Source: Pseudomonadota bacterium (GTDB lineage: Bacteria; Pseudomonadota; Gammaproteobacteria; Competibacterales; Competibacteraceae). From it: a DNA stretch of 64,000 bases. The stretch is taken from positions 62,001 through 126,000 of the forward strand of contig JAKLIY010000003.1 of NCBI GenBank assembly GCA_022709365.1, written 5' to 3'. The translations under genes and the position numbers were made by a program. The first letter of the stretch is position 1. Each line of letters starts with the position of its first letter. The notes under the pieces were generated by a model, which had not been told where the DNA came from, ran no database searches, and saw nothing but the letters and a program-made list of their open reading frames with translations. This document shows, in pieces, positions 54,522 to 63,683 of the stretch.

Positions 54522-55124
54522 ATGCTGGAAAAACCCGCTGCAACTTCCGTCGCCATTGCCGAGGTCATCGCCCGCCGCTGGAGTCCCCGCGCCATTGACC
54601 CGGATCAACCGGTCAGCCGTGAACATTGGTTGGCGCTACTGGAAGCCGCGCGCTGGGCGCCGTCCTGCTTCGGTGATGAGCCCTGGCGTTATCTGGTCTG
54701 GGATCGGTTCGCCGATGCCGCTGGCTGGCAACAGGCGTTTGAATGCTTGGCGGAAGGTAATCAAATCTGGGTCAAGAACGCGCCGGTGCTGTTGCTGTCC
54801 GTGGCAGCACCTAACTTCGGCCACAACGATCAGCCAAATCGCTGGGCGCAACACGATACCGGGGCGGCCAGTGAAAATCTCTGCCTGCAAGCCGCTGCCT
54901 TGGGACTGGTAGCGCATCAAATGGGCGGGTTCGATCCCGACAAGGCCAAGGCGACGTTCAATATCCCTGCTGACCATGTTTGTATGGCGATGATCGCTGT
55001 TGGTCATCCGGGCGCCGTCGAACACTTGCCCGAAACGTTGCGCGGGAAGGAACAGGCTCCCCGGCAGCGCAAGCCACTGGCGCAGATCGCCTTTGCCAGC
55101 GTCTGGGGTCAGGGCATTCGGTAG
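54522..55124 (+). CDS. Nitroreductase family FMN protein
   Basis: The 200-residue protein has nitroreductase features: RRWSPRAIDPDQPVS, LLEAARWAPSCFGDEPWRYLVW, NAPVLLLSVAA and an FMN-binding C-terminal VCMAMIAVGHPG. The substrate is not known. I use the ATG at 54522, preceded by GGAG. The ~150 bases before it, after xseB, hold a possible extra spacer without recognised features. Confidence 0.88.
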   Translation: MLEKPAATSVAIAEVIARRWSPRAIDPDQPVSREHWLALLEAARWAPSCFGDEPWRYLVWDRFADAAGWQQAFECLAEGNQIWVKNAPVLLLSVAAPNFGHNDQPNRWAQHDTGAASENLCLQAAALGLVAHQMGGFDPDKAKATFNIPADHVCMAMIAVGHPGAVEHLPETLRGKEQAPRQRKPLAQIAFASVWGQGIR

Positions 55125-55140
55125 AAATAGCGGAGCCGCT

Positions 55141-55172
55141 CACACCCTTCTCCTCTGGAGCGAGAGGGTGTG
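55141..55172. terminator. Hairpin after the nitroreductase gene
   Basis: CACACCCT (55141-55148) pairs with AGGGTGTG (55165-55172). It lacks a U-tract and may be a shortened member of the C/G-rich repeat family. Confidence 0.4.
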
Positions 55173-55189
55173 TAGCAAGGAAATCGTCG

Positions 55190-56248
55190 ATGTCCATGAC
55201 CCTCTCTGATCAGCGCCCTACTCGGGGCGCGGGTCGTTATTTGCTGCGTTCCCTGTTGTTTCTGGCCCTGTTGGCCGTGTTGGGCGCGGTGTTCCAGAAA
55301 CCGCTGACTGCGGCTTTTCTGACCAATCCTTATCTGAATGGGGCCATCGCCGTAGCCTTCCTCTTCGGCGTGGCCTACACCCTTCAGGCGCTGGTCGGGA
55401 TCTTGCGCGACACCCGGGCGACGGGCCGCATTGCCGATGTAGCGTTGAAAGGCCGCCGCCATGAGTTGCCGTTGTCACAGGCCAATGAAACGTTGCTGGA
55501 CGGCGCGGGTGATACCGGCGATTTTCTGCGCAAGGTCTATCGGGTCATCCAGCATGGCGACGCCGCTGCGACCTTGCCGTATCTGCTGGATTCACTGGCG
55601 ACGCGCGGCGATGACCGGCGGGCGCTGGTGCGGTATCTGGTCGGGGCGCTGGTACTGCTGGGCTTGATCGGCACCTTCTACGGTTTGTTGCTGACCATCG
55701 CCGGGGTGCGCGACGTGATCGCCGGGCTGTCCACGGAAAATGCGACGGACACCATGACCCTGATCGCCGGGTTCAAAGACCGGCTGGCGGTGCCCTTGGG
55801 CGGAATGGGCACCTCGTTTTCCGCCTCCCTGTTTGGCCTGATTGGCGCGCTGGCGCTAGGGTTCCTGGAGCTGCAACTATTCCATGCCCAAAATGACCAT
55901 CACGCCCAACTGGAAGCGCTGGTGGTCAGTGACCTGGTTCCACTCTGGCAGCCGGTCGTCACCATCACCGCCAGTACCGAAACGATTTCACCGCGCCATT
56001 TGGCGGCGCTGTTGCAAGCAACGACGGATCGGTTGGAGCGAGTTGCAGCGACCACCGAATATCTGGCCAATCGCGGCGAGGGCGTCAGCCGGGTGGCGGA
56101 ACAGGTGGCGACGCTGGGCGAGCACATCGAGTCGTTGCGGGCGACCTTGCAGAATGTCGAGAATGACCGCACCGCCGATTTGCGGCATGAATTGCGCATC
56201 ATCGCCCGACTGCTGACTGAACGAGATGCCCATGCCCCGTCGGCGTGA
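55190..56248 (+). CDS. MotA/TolQ/ExbB-like proton channel protein
   Basis: The 352-residue product has four membrane segments: LLRSLLFLALLAVLGAVF, GAIAVAFLFGVAYTLQALVG, YLVGALVLLGLIGTFYGLLLTI and LFGLIGALALGFLELQLF. The ExbB/MotA-type signature GLIGTFYGLLLTIAGV...VPLGGMGTSFSASLFGL is split over residues ~160-220, and a C-terminal coiled coil of ~110 residues follows. It should form a proton channel with the OmpA-tailed protein encoded next, overlapping by 23 bases. The pair is not flagellar (no flagellar genes nearby); the load it drives is unknown. The start at 55190 has AAGGA upstream. Confidence 0.85.
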   Translation: MSMTLSDQRPTRGAGRYLLRSLLFLALLAVLGAVFQKPLTAAFLTNPYLNGAIAVAFLFGVAYTLQALVGILRDTRATGRIADVALKGRRHELPLSQANETLLDGAGDTGDFLRKVYRVIQHGDAAATLPYLLDSLATRGDDRRALVRYLVGALVLLGLIGTFYGLLLTIAGVRDVIAGLSTENATDTMTLIAGFKDRLAVPLGGMGTSFSASLFGLIGALALGFLELQLFHAQNDHHAQLEALVVSDLVPLWQPVVTITASTETISPRHLAALLQATTDRLERVAATTEYLANRGEGVSRVAEQVATLGEHIESLRATLQNVENDRTADLRHELRIIARLLTERDAHAPSA

Positions 56249-57254
56249 GTCGCTCAGCGAGTTCAATATCTGGCCGGCTTTTACCGATGCCTTGGGTGGG
56301 TTGGTGATGGTGCTGGTGTTTCTGATCACCGTGTTCGTCATCACCGAGGTGCTAATTGGCCGCGAGATGATGGGCAAGGAAACCGCCATTGGTCAGTTGC
56401 AGCGGATCGTCGAACACCTGGAAGGTCTGGCCGGCGACGCGGAAAAGGAAGCGGCGCGGTTGCGCGGCCAGGTGCAGGGATTGGAAACCACGGTCGGCGA
56501 GCGGGAGCGGTTATTGACGCAACTGCACGATGAACTGGCGGCGGTGCAGGCGGCGCGGGCGGCGCTGGACGTTGACAAGCGCAAGGCGGAGCAAACTGCG
56601 ACGACCGTTCAGGAACAAGCGGCCCTGTTGAGCGCCCGCGCCGAACGGTTAACTGCGGAGCTGGAGCGGCTCAACCGGGCATTGGCGGCCAACCAGCAGG
56701 AACTGACGCAACGCGATGCGGTGATCGTTGCACAGAAGGGCCGCATTGAAGCGCTGGACAGCGCCTTGAAAAAGCGGCTGCTGGAGCGGGTGGAGGAACT
56801 GGAGAAATACGCCAGCGATTTCTTTGGCCGGTTGCGCCAGGTGTTCGCCAATAACCCGGACATCAAGGTAGTCGGCGACCGCTTTGTGTTCCAGTCCGAG
56901 GTGCTGTTCGGCTCCGGCGAGGCTGCCTTGTCGCCGAACGGACAGGGCGATCTGGACAAGTTCGCCATGGTCTATCAACAACTGGCGACGCAATTGCCGC
57001 CGGATTTGCCGGTGATCATCGAAGTCCAGGGGCATACCGACCGGGCGCCGATCCGCAGCGGGCGTTTTCCCTCAAACTGGGAGCTATCCACCAGCCGGGC
57101 GCAGGAAGTGGTGAATTATCTGATCCGACAGGGCGTTCCGCCGCAACGGCTGGCGGCGGTCGGTATGGGGGAATATCACCCGATTGATCCGGCGGATAAT
57201 CCCGAAGCTTATCGCCGCAACCGGCGTATTGAGTTGAAAATCACCAGTCGTTAG
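56226..57254 (+). CDS. MotB-like OmpA-family protein
   Basis: The 342-residue product has one N-terminal membrane helix (about 20-45, NIWPAFTDALGGLVMVLVFL), a long coiled coil (about 55-190), and a C-terminal OmpA/MotB peptidoglycan-binding domain with VQGHTDRAPIRSGRFPSNWE and LSTSRAQEVVNYL, ending NRRIELKITSR. The helix carries an aspartate (FTDALGG) in the place used for proton conduction in MotB. With the upstream channel protein it forms a stator-type complex anchored to the cell wall. Confidence 0.87.
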   Translation: MPMPRRRESLSEFNIWPAFTDALGGLVMVLVFLITVFVITEVLIGREMMGKETAIGQLQRIVEHLEGLAGDAEKEAARLRGQVQGLETTVGERERLLTQLHDELAAVQAARAALDVDKRKAEQTATTVQEQAALLSARAERLTAELERLNRALAANQQELTQRDAVIVAQKGRIEALDSALKKRLLERVEELEKYASDFFGRLRQVFANNPDIKVVGDRFVFQSEVLFGSGEAALSPNGQGDLDKFAMVYQQLATQLPPDLPVIIEVQGHTDRAPIRSGRFPSNWELSTSRAQEVVNYLIRQGVPPQRLAAVGMGEYHPIDPADNPEAYRRNRRIELKITSR

Positions 57255-57337
57255 GGGAGATTGCCGCCCTTAAGCCGTAAAATAGTTGTGGTAAACTGCC
57301 CACATTCCTGTTCCCCCAGCCGCGAGAGTAGCCTGCC

Positions 57338-57817
57338 ATGGATTTTAAAACGACCGATCTCTGTGATGAATTTTCCGACCGCCTGCAAGTCGCCGAACCG
57401 ATTTTCGGCGATTACGGCGGCGAGGTGATGTTTTCCGGCCCCATCGTCACCCTGAAGGTGTTTGAGGATAATTCCCTGGTCCGTACCGCTCTCGAAAAAC
57501 CTGGCGACGGTCGGGTGCTGGTGGTGGACGGCGGCGGGTCGATGCGTTGCGCCTTGGTGGGCGATCAACTCGCTGAGCTGGCTGAGGAAAATGACTGGGC
57601 CGGCGTGATCGTCAATGGTTGTATCCGTGACTCCGCCGCCATTGCCGAAATTCCCATTGGCGTCAAGGCGGTCGGGGTCCATCCGCTCAAGAGTGTCAAG
57701 CGGGGCGTCGGCGAGTGCGATATTCCCGTGCGCTTCGCTGGCGTGACCTTCCAGCCCGGCTATTATGTTTATGCCGATGAGGATGGTTTACTGGTTTCCG
57801 AAAAGCCACTGTTCTGA
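57338..57817 (+). CDS. rraA: Ribonuclease activity regulator RraA
   Basis: RraA binds and inhibits RNase E (and RhlB). The 159-residue protein has the family motifs [44 protein letters not shown] in parts, [11 protein letters not shown] and [20 protein letters not shown] in parts. It is close to the E. coli length of 161. A terminator hairpin follows. Confidence 0.96.
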   Translation: MDFKTTDLCDEFSDRLQVAEPIFGDYGGEVMFSGPIVTLKVFEDNSLVRTALEKPGDGRVLVVDGGGSMRCALVGDQLAELAEENDWAGVIVNGCIRDSAAIAEIPIGVKAVGVHPLKSVKRGVGECDIPVRFAGVTFQPGYYVYADEDGLLVSEKPLF

Positions 57818-57843
57818 ATGGTGCCGCCTCGTTGCATTGAATC

Positions 57844-57875
57844 CCGGAAAACCTTCGGGTTCTCCGGTGTTTTAT
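57844..57875 (+). terminator. Terminator after rraA
   Basis: CCGG...AACC-TTCG-GGTT...CCGG forms a stem with a TTCG tetraloop, followed by TGTTTTATT. Confidence 0.7.
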
Positions 57876-57886
57876 TCACCCTCTCG

Positions 57887-58330
57887 CTACTCAAGCCCCT
57901 TTCGCATCCTGATGGTCAACACATTCTGGCCCTCCTCACGGCGGTAACTGACTTCATCTGTCAGTTGCCGGATCATGAAAATGCCTAACCCGCCGGGTTG
58001 GCGCTGCTCCAGTTCTAATGCCGTATCCGGGTCAGGTTGGGACAATGGATCAAAGGACGGTCCCTCATCGATAATTTCCACTGTCAGACCATCCACTGCA
58101 ACCCCGATCCGGCAGAGTACGGCCCCCGGGTTAGGCTGTCTGGCGTAGGCGTAATTAAACACATTGACCAGCGCCTCCTCGACCGCCAGTTCCAGCCGGG
58201 TTCCCTGGGCTTCCGCCAGTCCGGCGACTTGGGCAGTTTGCCGGACATGGTCGAGAAAAACCGGCAACTGATCGAGTTCTGCGGGCAGTCGCAGGCTGAA
58301 AAGTTGTGCAGCAGAAGGCTCAGTGGACAT
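57887..58330 (-). CDS. Anti-sigma-factor-type HATPase
   Basis: The 147-residue protein is a lone histidine-kinase-like ATPase of the RsbW/SpoIIAB type: LELAVEEALVNVFNYAY (N box), EIIDEGPSFDP (G1) and PGGLGIFMIRQLTDEVSY (G2). Such proteins bind a sigma factor or an anti-sigma antagonist. No STAS partner is visible in the window, so its target is unknown. It is divergent from ureD, with 43 bases between starts. Confidence 0.88.
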   Translation of the reverse strand: MSTEPSAAQLFSLRLPAELDQLPVFLDHVRQTAQVAGLAEAQGTRLELAVEEALVNVFNYAYARQPNPGAVLCRIGVAVDGLTVEIIDEGPSFDPLSQPDPDTALELEQRQPGGLGIFMIRQLTDEVSYRREEGQNVLTIRMRKGLE

Positions 58331-58373
58331 GCGCTAACGACTCCACGGTTGGCTCAATTTTACCGAGTGTGCT

Positions 58374-59225
58374 GTGAATAATACGCTCCTCTCGACCGGC
58401 TGGCAGGCTCATCTGACGCTTGGTTTCCAGCGTCGGGGCCAGCGCACCCTTTTGGGTCAATGCGCGCATCAAGGCCCTTTGCAGGTGCAGCGACCGTTCT
58501 ATCCCGAAGGGGAAACCGTTTGCCATATCGCTATTCTCCATCCACCGGGCGGAGTAGTCGGCGGCGATGAATTGCGCCTGGAGGCCCGGCTTGACCCCGG
58601 CGCTCACGCCCTGCTCACGACCCCGGCGGCGGGCAAATTCTACCGCAGCGCCGGTCCCCTGGCTCGTCAGATACAATGCCTGACGGCTGCGCCCGGTGCG
58701 GTTTTGGAATGGTTACCGCAGGAGAATATCGTTTATAACGGCGCCCGCCTCCAGACCCTGACCCGCATTGACCTTCAGGGTGATACACGTTTTCTCGGCT
58801 GGGAGATTCTCTGTTTGGGGCGACCGGCGGCGGATGAAATTTTTACCACGGGTGAATGCCGGCAAACGCTGGAACTCTGGCGCGATGGCACCCCGCTCTA
58901 TCTGGAATCAGGATGCTATAGCGGCGGCGATCCAGTACTGAATGCCGCCTGGGGTTTGCAAGGTCAGCCGGTGACCGCTACATTGCTGGGTACGCCCGTC
59001 ATGCCGGGGTGGGTTGCCGCGCTTCGCACCGGTTGGGAGTCTTGCACTGCGCTGGCGGTCGAGGGGGAACAAGCGACCGTTACCGCGCTCGATGGCGTCC
59101 TGATCTGCCGCTACCTTGGCCCCTCGGCAACGCGGGCCAGACGCTGGCTGATACTGGCGTGGAGCTTGCTCAGACCGTTGATGCTCAACCGCCCAGCCTG
59201 CCCTTCCCGTTTCTGGAACACCTAA
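58374..59225 (+). CDS. ureD: Urease accessory protein UreD
   Basis: UreD (UreH) binds apo-urease and, with UreF and UreG, delivers nickel. The 283-residue product has [21 protein letters not shown] in parts, [41 protein letters not shown] and [17 protein letters not shown], all typical. The start is GTG at 58374. ureA begins 17 bases after the stop. Confidence 0.94.
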   Translation: MNNTLLSTGWQAHLTLGFQRRGQRTLLGQCAHQGPLQVQRPFYPEGETVCHIAILHPPGGVVGGDELRLEARLDPGAHALLTTPAAGKFYRSAGPLARQIQCLTAAPGAVLEWLPQENIVYNGARLQTLTRIDLQGDTRFLGWEILCLGRPAADEIFTTGECRQTLELWRDGTPLYLESGCYSGGDPVLNAAWGLQGQPVTATLLGTPVMPGWVAALRTGWESCTALAVEGEQATVTALDGVLICRYLGPSATRARRWLILAWSLLRPLMLNRPACPSRFWNT

Positions 59226-59242
59226 CCGTTGCGAGAATGTCC

Positions 59243-59545
59243 ATGGAACTGACCCCCCGCGAAAAAGACAAGCTATTGCTGTTTACCGCCGGCCTGCTGG
59301 CGGAACGGCGCAAGGCCAAGGGCCTGAAACTCAACTATCCCGAAGCGGTCGCCTATCTGTCCTGCGCGTTGCTCGAAGGGGCGCGGGAGGGTCGGAGCGT
59401 GGCGGAACTGATGAGTGAGGGCCGCACCCTGCTGACCCGCGACGAGGTGATGGACGGCGTCCCGGAGATGATTCCCGAAGTGCAGATTGAGGCCACCTTC
59501 CCGGACGGCACCAAGCTGGTCACGGTTCATCACCCGATTCCCTGA
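59243..59545 (+). CDS. ureA: Urease subunit gamma
   Basis: The 100-residue product has the exact family length from the ATG at 59243 ([20 protein letters not shown]) and [33 protein letters not shown] in parts and the ending VHHPIP. An ATG six bases upstream is an alternative. It is a structural subunit of the urease trimer. Confidence 0.98.
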   Translation: MELTPREKDKLLLFTAGLLAERRKAKGLKLNYPEAVAYLSCALLEGAREGRSVAELMSEGRTLLTRDEVMDGVPEMIPEVQIEATFPDGTKLVTVHHPIP

Positions 59546-59555
59546 GGAGAAGCTC

Positions 59556-59873
59556 ATGATTTCCGGCGAAATGATCACGGTTGACGGCGATCTCGAACTC
59601 AACGCCGGTCGCCGCCTGACGCGGTTGACCGTGGCGAATACCGGCGACCGGCCGATTCAGGTCGGTTCGCATTACCACTTTGCCGAAACCAATCCCGCGC
59701 TGCGCTTTGACCGGGCGCTGGCGCGGGGTTGCCGGCTGGATATTCCTGCGGGGACGGCTGTGCGTTTTGAACCTGGTCAGGAACGGGAAGTGGAATTGGT
59801 GGATTACGCTGGCGCACGGGAAGTTTACGGCTTCCGCGCCGAGGTGATGGGGCCGCTGGAGAAGCAGCCATGA
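59556..59873 (+). CDS. ureB: Urease subunit beta
   Basis: The 105-residue product has [54 protein letters not shown] and GAREVYGF, all standard UreB. The ATG at 59556 follows ureA by 10 bases with GAGGAG upstream; it overlaps ureC by 4 bases. Confidence 0.98.
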   Translation: MISGEMITVDGDLELNAGRRLTRLTVANTGDRPIQVGSHYHFAETNPALRFDRALARGCRLDIPAGTAVRFEPGQEREVELVDYAGAREVYGFRAEVMGPLEKQP

Positions 59874-61600
59874 GCCGCATCGACCGCCGTGCTTATGCGG
59901 AGATGTACGGCCCGACCGTTGGCGACCGGGTGCGGTTGGGCGATACCGAATTATGGATTGAAGTTGAGCGTGACTGCGCCATTTACGGCGAAGAGGTCAA
60001 ATTCGGCGGCGGCAAGGTCATTCGCGACGGCATGGGCCAGTCGCAACGTTCTCAGGCGGACGGCGCGGTCGATACGGTGATTACCAACGCGCTGATCGTG
60101 GATCACTGGGGCATCGTCAAGGCCGACATTGGCATTAAGGACGGGCGCATCAGCGGCATCGGCAAAGCGGGCAATCCCGATGTGCAGCCGGGCGTCAACA
60201 TCATCATCGGCCCCGGCACCGAGGCGATTGCCGGTGAAGGGCTGATTGCCACCGCCGGCGGCATCGACAGCCATATCCATTTCATCTGCCCGCAGCAGGT
60301 TGAAGAGGCGTTGATGTCCGGCGTCACCACGATGATCGGCGGCGGCACCGGGCCGGCGACCGGCACCAATGCGACGACTTGTACACCTGGCCCGTGGCAT
60401 CTGCGGCGGATGTTGCAGGCGGCGGAAGGGCTGCCGATCAATCTCGGTTTTCTCGGCAAGGGCAACGCCAGTCATCCAGCGGCGCTGGAAGAGCAGTTGG
60501 AAGCCGGCGCGATGGGGTTGAAACTGCATGAGGACTGGGGAACGACGCCGGCGGCTATCGACAACTGTCTGGCGGTGGCCGAACGTTATGACGTGCAGGT
60601 GGCGATTCATACCGATACGTTGAATGAATCGGGCTTCGTGGAAGACACCCTCGCCGCCTTCAAGGGCCGGGCAATTCACACTTATCACACGGAAGGCGCG
60701 GGCGGTGGCCACGCCCCCGACATCATCCGCGCCTGCGGCGAACCGAATGTACTGCCTTCTTCCACCAATCCGACCCGGCCCTACACGGTCAACACGGTGG
60801 ATGAGCATCTGGACATGCTGATGGTCTGTCACCATCTCGACCCCGGCATTCCTGAAGATGTGGCGTTCGCCGATTCACGCATCCGCCGGGAAACCATCGC
60901 CGCCGAGGACATCCTGCACGATCTGGGCGCGTTTTCGATGATCTCCTCCGATTCACAGGCCATGGGCCGGGTGGGCGAGGTGATTACCCGCACTTGGCAA
61001 ACCGCGCATAAGATGAAAGTGCAACGAGGTCATCTCCCCTCGCCCCTTGTGGGAGAGGGGCCAGGGGATGAGGGGACCAATGACAATTTCCGGGTCAAGC
61101 GCTACATCGCCAAATACACGATCAATCCCGCAATTACCCATGGCGTCAGTCATCTGGTCGGTTCGCTGGAAGTCGGCAAGCTGGCGGATATCGTGCTGTG
61201 GCGACCGGCGTTCTTCGGCGTCAAACCGTCACTGATCATCAAGGGCGGGTTCATCGTCGCTGCGCCGATGGGCGACGCCAACGCTTCTATTCCCACCCCG
61301 CAGCCGGTGCATTACCGGCCCATGTTTGGCGCGTTCGGCGGGGCGCTGGCCGCAACCTGCCTGACCTTCGTTTCCAAAGCGGCATTGAACAGTGGGGCGT
61401 TGGACGCGCTGGGCCTGCGCCGGATGCTGGCGGCGGTATGCAAGACCCGCACGATTGGCAAACACGACCTGATCCACAACGATTATCAGCCGGTCATCGA
61501 GGTGGATCCGCAAACTTATGAAGTGCGGGCCGATGGCGTGTTGCTGACTTGTGAACCCGCTCGGGTATTGCCTCTAGCGCAACGATACTTTTTGTTCTAA
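59870..61600 (+). CDS. ureC: Urease subunit alpha with repeat-derived insertion
   Basis: UreC holds the bi-nickel site that hydrolyses urea to ammonia and carbamate. The 576-residue protein has the metal ligands in [14 protein letters not shown], the carbamylated lysine in [12 protein letters not shown] near residue 217, [12 protein letters not shown], the flap [16 protein letters not shown] and [13 protein letters not shown]. Residues about 386-404 ([16 protein letters not shown]) come from a palindromic repeat and replace the usual short loop between KMKVQRG and [17 protein letters not shown], making the protein about 8 residues longer than normal. The loop is a surface turn, so activity is probably kept. 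Confidence 0.97.
   Translation: MSRIDRRAYAEMYGPTVGDRVRLGDTELWIEVERDCAIYGEEVKFGGGKVIRDGMGQSQRSQADGAVDTVITNALIVDHWGIVKADIGIKDGRISGIGKAGNPDVQPGVNIIIGPGTEAIAGEGLIATAGGIDSHIHFICPQQVEEALMSGVTTMIGGGTGPATGTNATTCTPGPWHLRRMLQAAEGLPINLGFLGKGNASHPAALEEQLEAGAMGLKLHEDWGTTPAAIDNCLAVAERYDVQVAIHTDTLNESGFVEDTLAAFKGRAIHTYHTEGAGGGHAPDIIRACGEPNVLPSSTNPTRPYTVNTVDEHLDMLMVCHHLDPGIPEDVAFADSRIRRETIAAEDILHDLGAFSMISSDSQAMGRVGEVITRTWQTAHKMKVQRGHLPSPLVGEGPGDEGTNDNFRVKRYIAKYTINPAITHGVSHLVGSLEVGKLADIVLWRPAFFGVKPSLIIKGGFIVAAPMGDANASIPTPQPVHYRPMFGAFGGALAATCLTFVSKAALNSGALDALGLRRMLAAVCKTRTIGKHDLIHNDYQPVIEVDPQTYEVRADGVLLTCEPARVLPLAQRYFLF
61033..61078. repeat. C/G-rich palindromic repeat inside ureC
   Basis: CTCCCCTCGCCCCTTGTGGG with AGAGGGGCCAGGGGATGAGG forms a hairpin and is read in frame as [14 protein letters not shown]. 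Confidence 0.8.
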
Positions 61601-61651
61601 AACCATTAGGAGTGACAATTCGCCGCCCGACTGATCCCGAAGAGGCTGTTC

Positions 61652-62125
61652 ATGGACGCTGTGGAACCCGTGGAATTACAGATTATTGAGCGCCTGCACG
61701 AGGCGCTGCTGGCTGAAACGACGCTGACCCTGCCTTTTGAGTTGCGTCAGAAAAGTCGGCTGCGAACCTGGCTGGACAATGGAGCGGATGTCGGTTTGTT
61801 TCTGCCGCGCGGCACGGTGTTACGCGGTGGCGACCGGCTGCGAACGACCACCGGGTTGGTGGTCGAAGTCCGTGCAGCGCCGGAAAGTGTTTCTACGGCC
61901 CGGACGGATGATCCCCGGTTACTGGCGTGCGCTGCCTATCATCTTGGCAATCGCCATGTCCCGTTGCAGGTCGATGTAGGCTGGCTGCGCTATCTTCACG
62001 ATCATGTACTGGACCGGATGGTTCGGGAACTGGGATTAGACATCATTTGTGAGCAGGCGCCGTTCGAGCCGGAGGCCGGCGCGCAGGGTGAAGTTAACGT
62101 CCATCACCATCATCATCCGGCGTAG
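61652..62125 (+). CDS. ureE: Urease accessory nickel chaperone UreE
   Basis: The 157-residue product has an N-terminal peptide-binding-like domain ([34 protein letters not shown]) and a metal-binding domain with [14 protein letters not shown] and [15 protein letters not shown], ending in a polyhistidine tail [10 protein letters not shown] that binds nickel. ATG at 61652; ureC stops 50 bases earlier. Confidence 0.95.
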   Translation: MDAVEPVELQIIERLHEALLAETTLTLPFELRQKSRLRTWLDNGADVGLFLPRGTVLRGGDRLRTTTGLVVEVRAAPESVSTARTDDPRLLACAAYHLGNRHVPLQVDVGWLRYLHDHVLDRMVRELGLDIICEQAPFEPEAGAQGEVNVHHHHHPA

Positions 62126-62132
62126 CGTGTTT

Positions 62133-62219
62133 TCACCCCTCACCCCCAACCCCTCTCCCACCAGGGGAGAGGGGAGTACCTCACCCTCTCCGGCCCCTCT
62201 CCCTCAAGAGGTGAGGGGC
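62133..62219. repeat. C/G-rich palindromic repeats at the ureE-ureF junction
   Basis: Two copies occur: CCCCTCTCCCACCAGGGGAG with AGGGGAG, and CACCCTCTCCGGCCCCTCTC with CCTCAAGAGGTGAGGGG. They fill the spacer and, if the early GTG is used, are translated as PSPTRGEG and PLPQEVRG. Confidence 0.8.
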
Positions 62220-62888
62220 GTCTCGTTAGCCTTATTGCGACTTTTGCAATTATGTAGTCCCGCCCTGCCGGTGGGCGCCTATGCCTACTCCCAGGGATTG
62301 GAATGCGCCGTAGAGCGCCGCTGGGTGCGGGATGAGGCCAGCGCTAGCGACTGGATTCTCGGCCTGCTCCGCCATAGCGTGCGACGGCTGGATCTGCCGG
62401 TTTTCACCCGGCTATACACTGCGTGGCGAGCGGTGGACGTGGCCGAAATTCACCGCTGGAACGCCCAGCTGTACGCCTCGCGGGAGGCGGCGGAATTGCA
62501 ACGGGAAGATCAGCATCTCGGCGCGGCGCTGGCCCGGTTGTTGACCGATCTGGGCATTGAGGAAGCGGAACCGTGGCGGAATACGTCCCGAGTTTGTTTT
62601 GCGACGCTGTTCAGCCTGGCGACCGTGAAATGGGAAATTGCCCTGCCGGAAGCAGCAGCGGGGTACGCCTGGGCCTGGGTTGAGAATCAAATCGCTGCCG
62701 CAACCCGATTGATTCCACTGGGTCAAACTGCCGGCCAGCGGTTATTAATCACTGCCGGTCCAGTACTCCTCGATGTGGTGCGGGAAGGGCTGGCGTTGCC
62801 GGATGAAGACATCGGCGCGGCTGCGCCGGGCTTGGCGTTGGCCGGGACGTTGCATGAAACGCAGTATTCGCGGCTGTTTCGGTCGTGA
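62211..62888 (+). CDS. ureF: Urease accessory protein UreF
   Basis: UreF bridges UreD-urease and UreG as a GTPase-gating factor. From GTG 62211 the product is 225 residues, the usual length: LLRLLQLCSPALPVGAYAYSQGLE in parts, AELQREDQHLGAALARLL, ATLFSLATVKWEIALPEA and LALAGTLHETQYSRLFRS. A GTG at 62127 is also in frame and would put repeat-encoded PSPTRGEG peptides at the N terminus. The native start has been obscured by the repeats, so start choice is uncertain while the gene is sure. Confidence 0.9.
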   Translation: MRGVSLALLRLLQLCSPALPVGAYAYSQGLECAVERRWVRDEASASDWILGLLRHSVRRLDLPVFTRLYTAWRAVDVAEIHRWNAQLYASREAAELQREDQHLGAALARLLTDLGIEEAEPWRNTSRVCFATLFSLATVKWEIALPEAAAGYAWAWVENQIAAATRLIPLGQTAGQRLLITAGPVLLDVVREGLALPDEDIGAAAPGLALAGTLHETQYSRLFRS

Positions 62889-62906
62889 TCACCGGAGAGA
62901 TACGCT

Positions 62907-63512
62907 ATGAATAAATCCCCTCTGCGCGTGGGCGTAGGCGGGCCGGTTGGCTCGGGCAAAACCGCCTTGGTCGAAGCGTTATGCAAAGCCCTTCGCGACC
63001 GTTATCAAATCGCCGTCGTGACCAACGACATCTACACCTATGAGGATGCACAATTTCTGACCCGCGCCCAGGCGTTGGAGCCGGAGCGGATCGTCGGGGT
63101 GGAAACCGGCGGTTGCCCGCATACCGCGATTCGGGAAGACGCTTCAATGAACCTGGCGGCGGTGGCGCAGTTGTGCGAGCGCTTTCCCGATCTCGATCTG
63201 GTGCTGGTCGAATCCGGCGGCGACAACCTCAGCGCCACCTTCAGCCCGGAATTGTCTGACCTGACGATCTATGTGATCGACGTAGCGGCGGGCGACAAGA
63301 TTCCCCGCAAGGGCGGCCCCGGTATCACCCGTTCCGATCTGCTGGTGATCAACAAGATCGACCTCGCGCCCTATGTGCGGGCGTCGCTGGAAGTGATGGA
63401 GCGCGACGCCCGCAAAATGCGCGGTGAACGGCCCTTCGTATTCACCAATCTGAAAACCCGGCAGGGGCTGGAACCCGTCATCGCGTTCCTCGTTGAACGC
63501 GGGATGTTGTGA
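62907..63512 (+). CDS. ureG: Urease accessory GTPase UreG
   Basis: UreG is the GTPase that powers nickel insertion. The 201-residue protein has [18 protein letters not shown] (P-loop), [35 protein letters not shown] with the nickel motif [22 protein letters not shown] and [24 protein letters not shown] precedes the ATG. It is the last ure gene in the window. Confidence 0.98.
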   Translation: MNKSPLRVGVGGPVGSGKTALVEALCKALRDRYQIAVVTNDIYTYEDAQFLTRAQALEPERIVGVETGGCPHTAIREDASMNLAAVAQLCERFPDLDLVLVESGGDNLSATFSPELSDLTIYVIDVAAGDKIPRKGGPGITRSDLLVINKIDLAPYVRASLEVMERDARKMRGERPFVFTNLKTRQGLEPVIAFLVERGML

Positions 63513-63683
63513 GTTCGAGAAGCCCGCTTGCGCGTAATAGCCGATTCGCCGCGCTTCCGACAGCCTGTTCCCGCGTTGTCATATCAGCGAATATTCCAGC
63601 AGTTGCACCCCTGAAGGATCCTTCTTTAAGCTAACGGTTGACTCCCACGTCAGTGATTAATCGTCCGAGGTATGGCAAGCGCT
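63513..63683. other. Spacer between ureG and the response regulator
   Basis: This ~170-base spacer holds TTGACTCCCACG near 63645, a possible -35 without a clear -10, and an AAGGATCCTT palindrome near 63614. Nothing else was recognised. Confidence 0.4.

Noticed and set aside
55190..57254. Complete Zorya anti-phage system
   Set aside because: Only the stator-like pair is present; the next gene is rraA and no helicase or nuclease partner follows.
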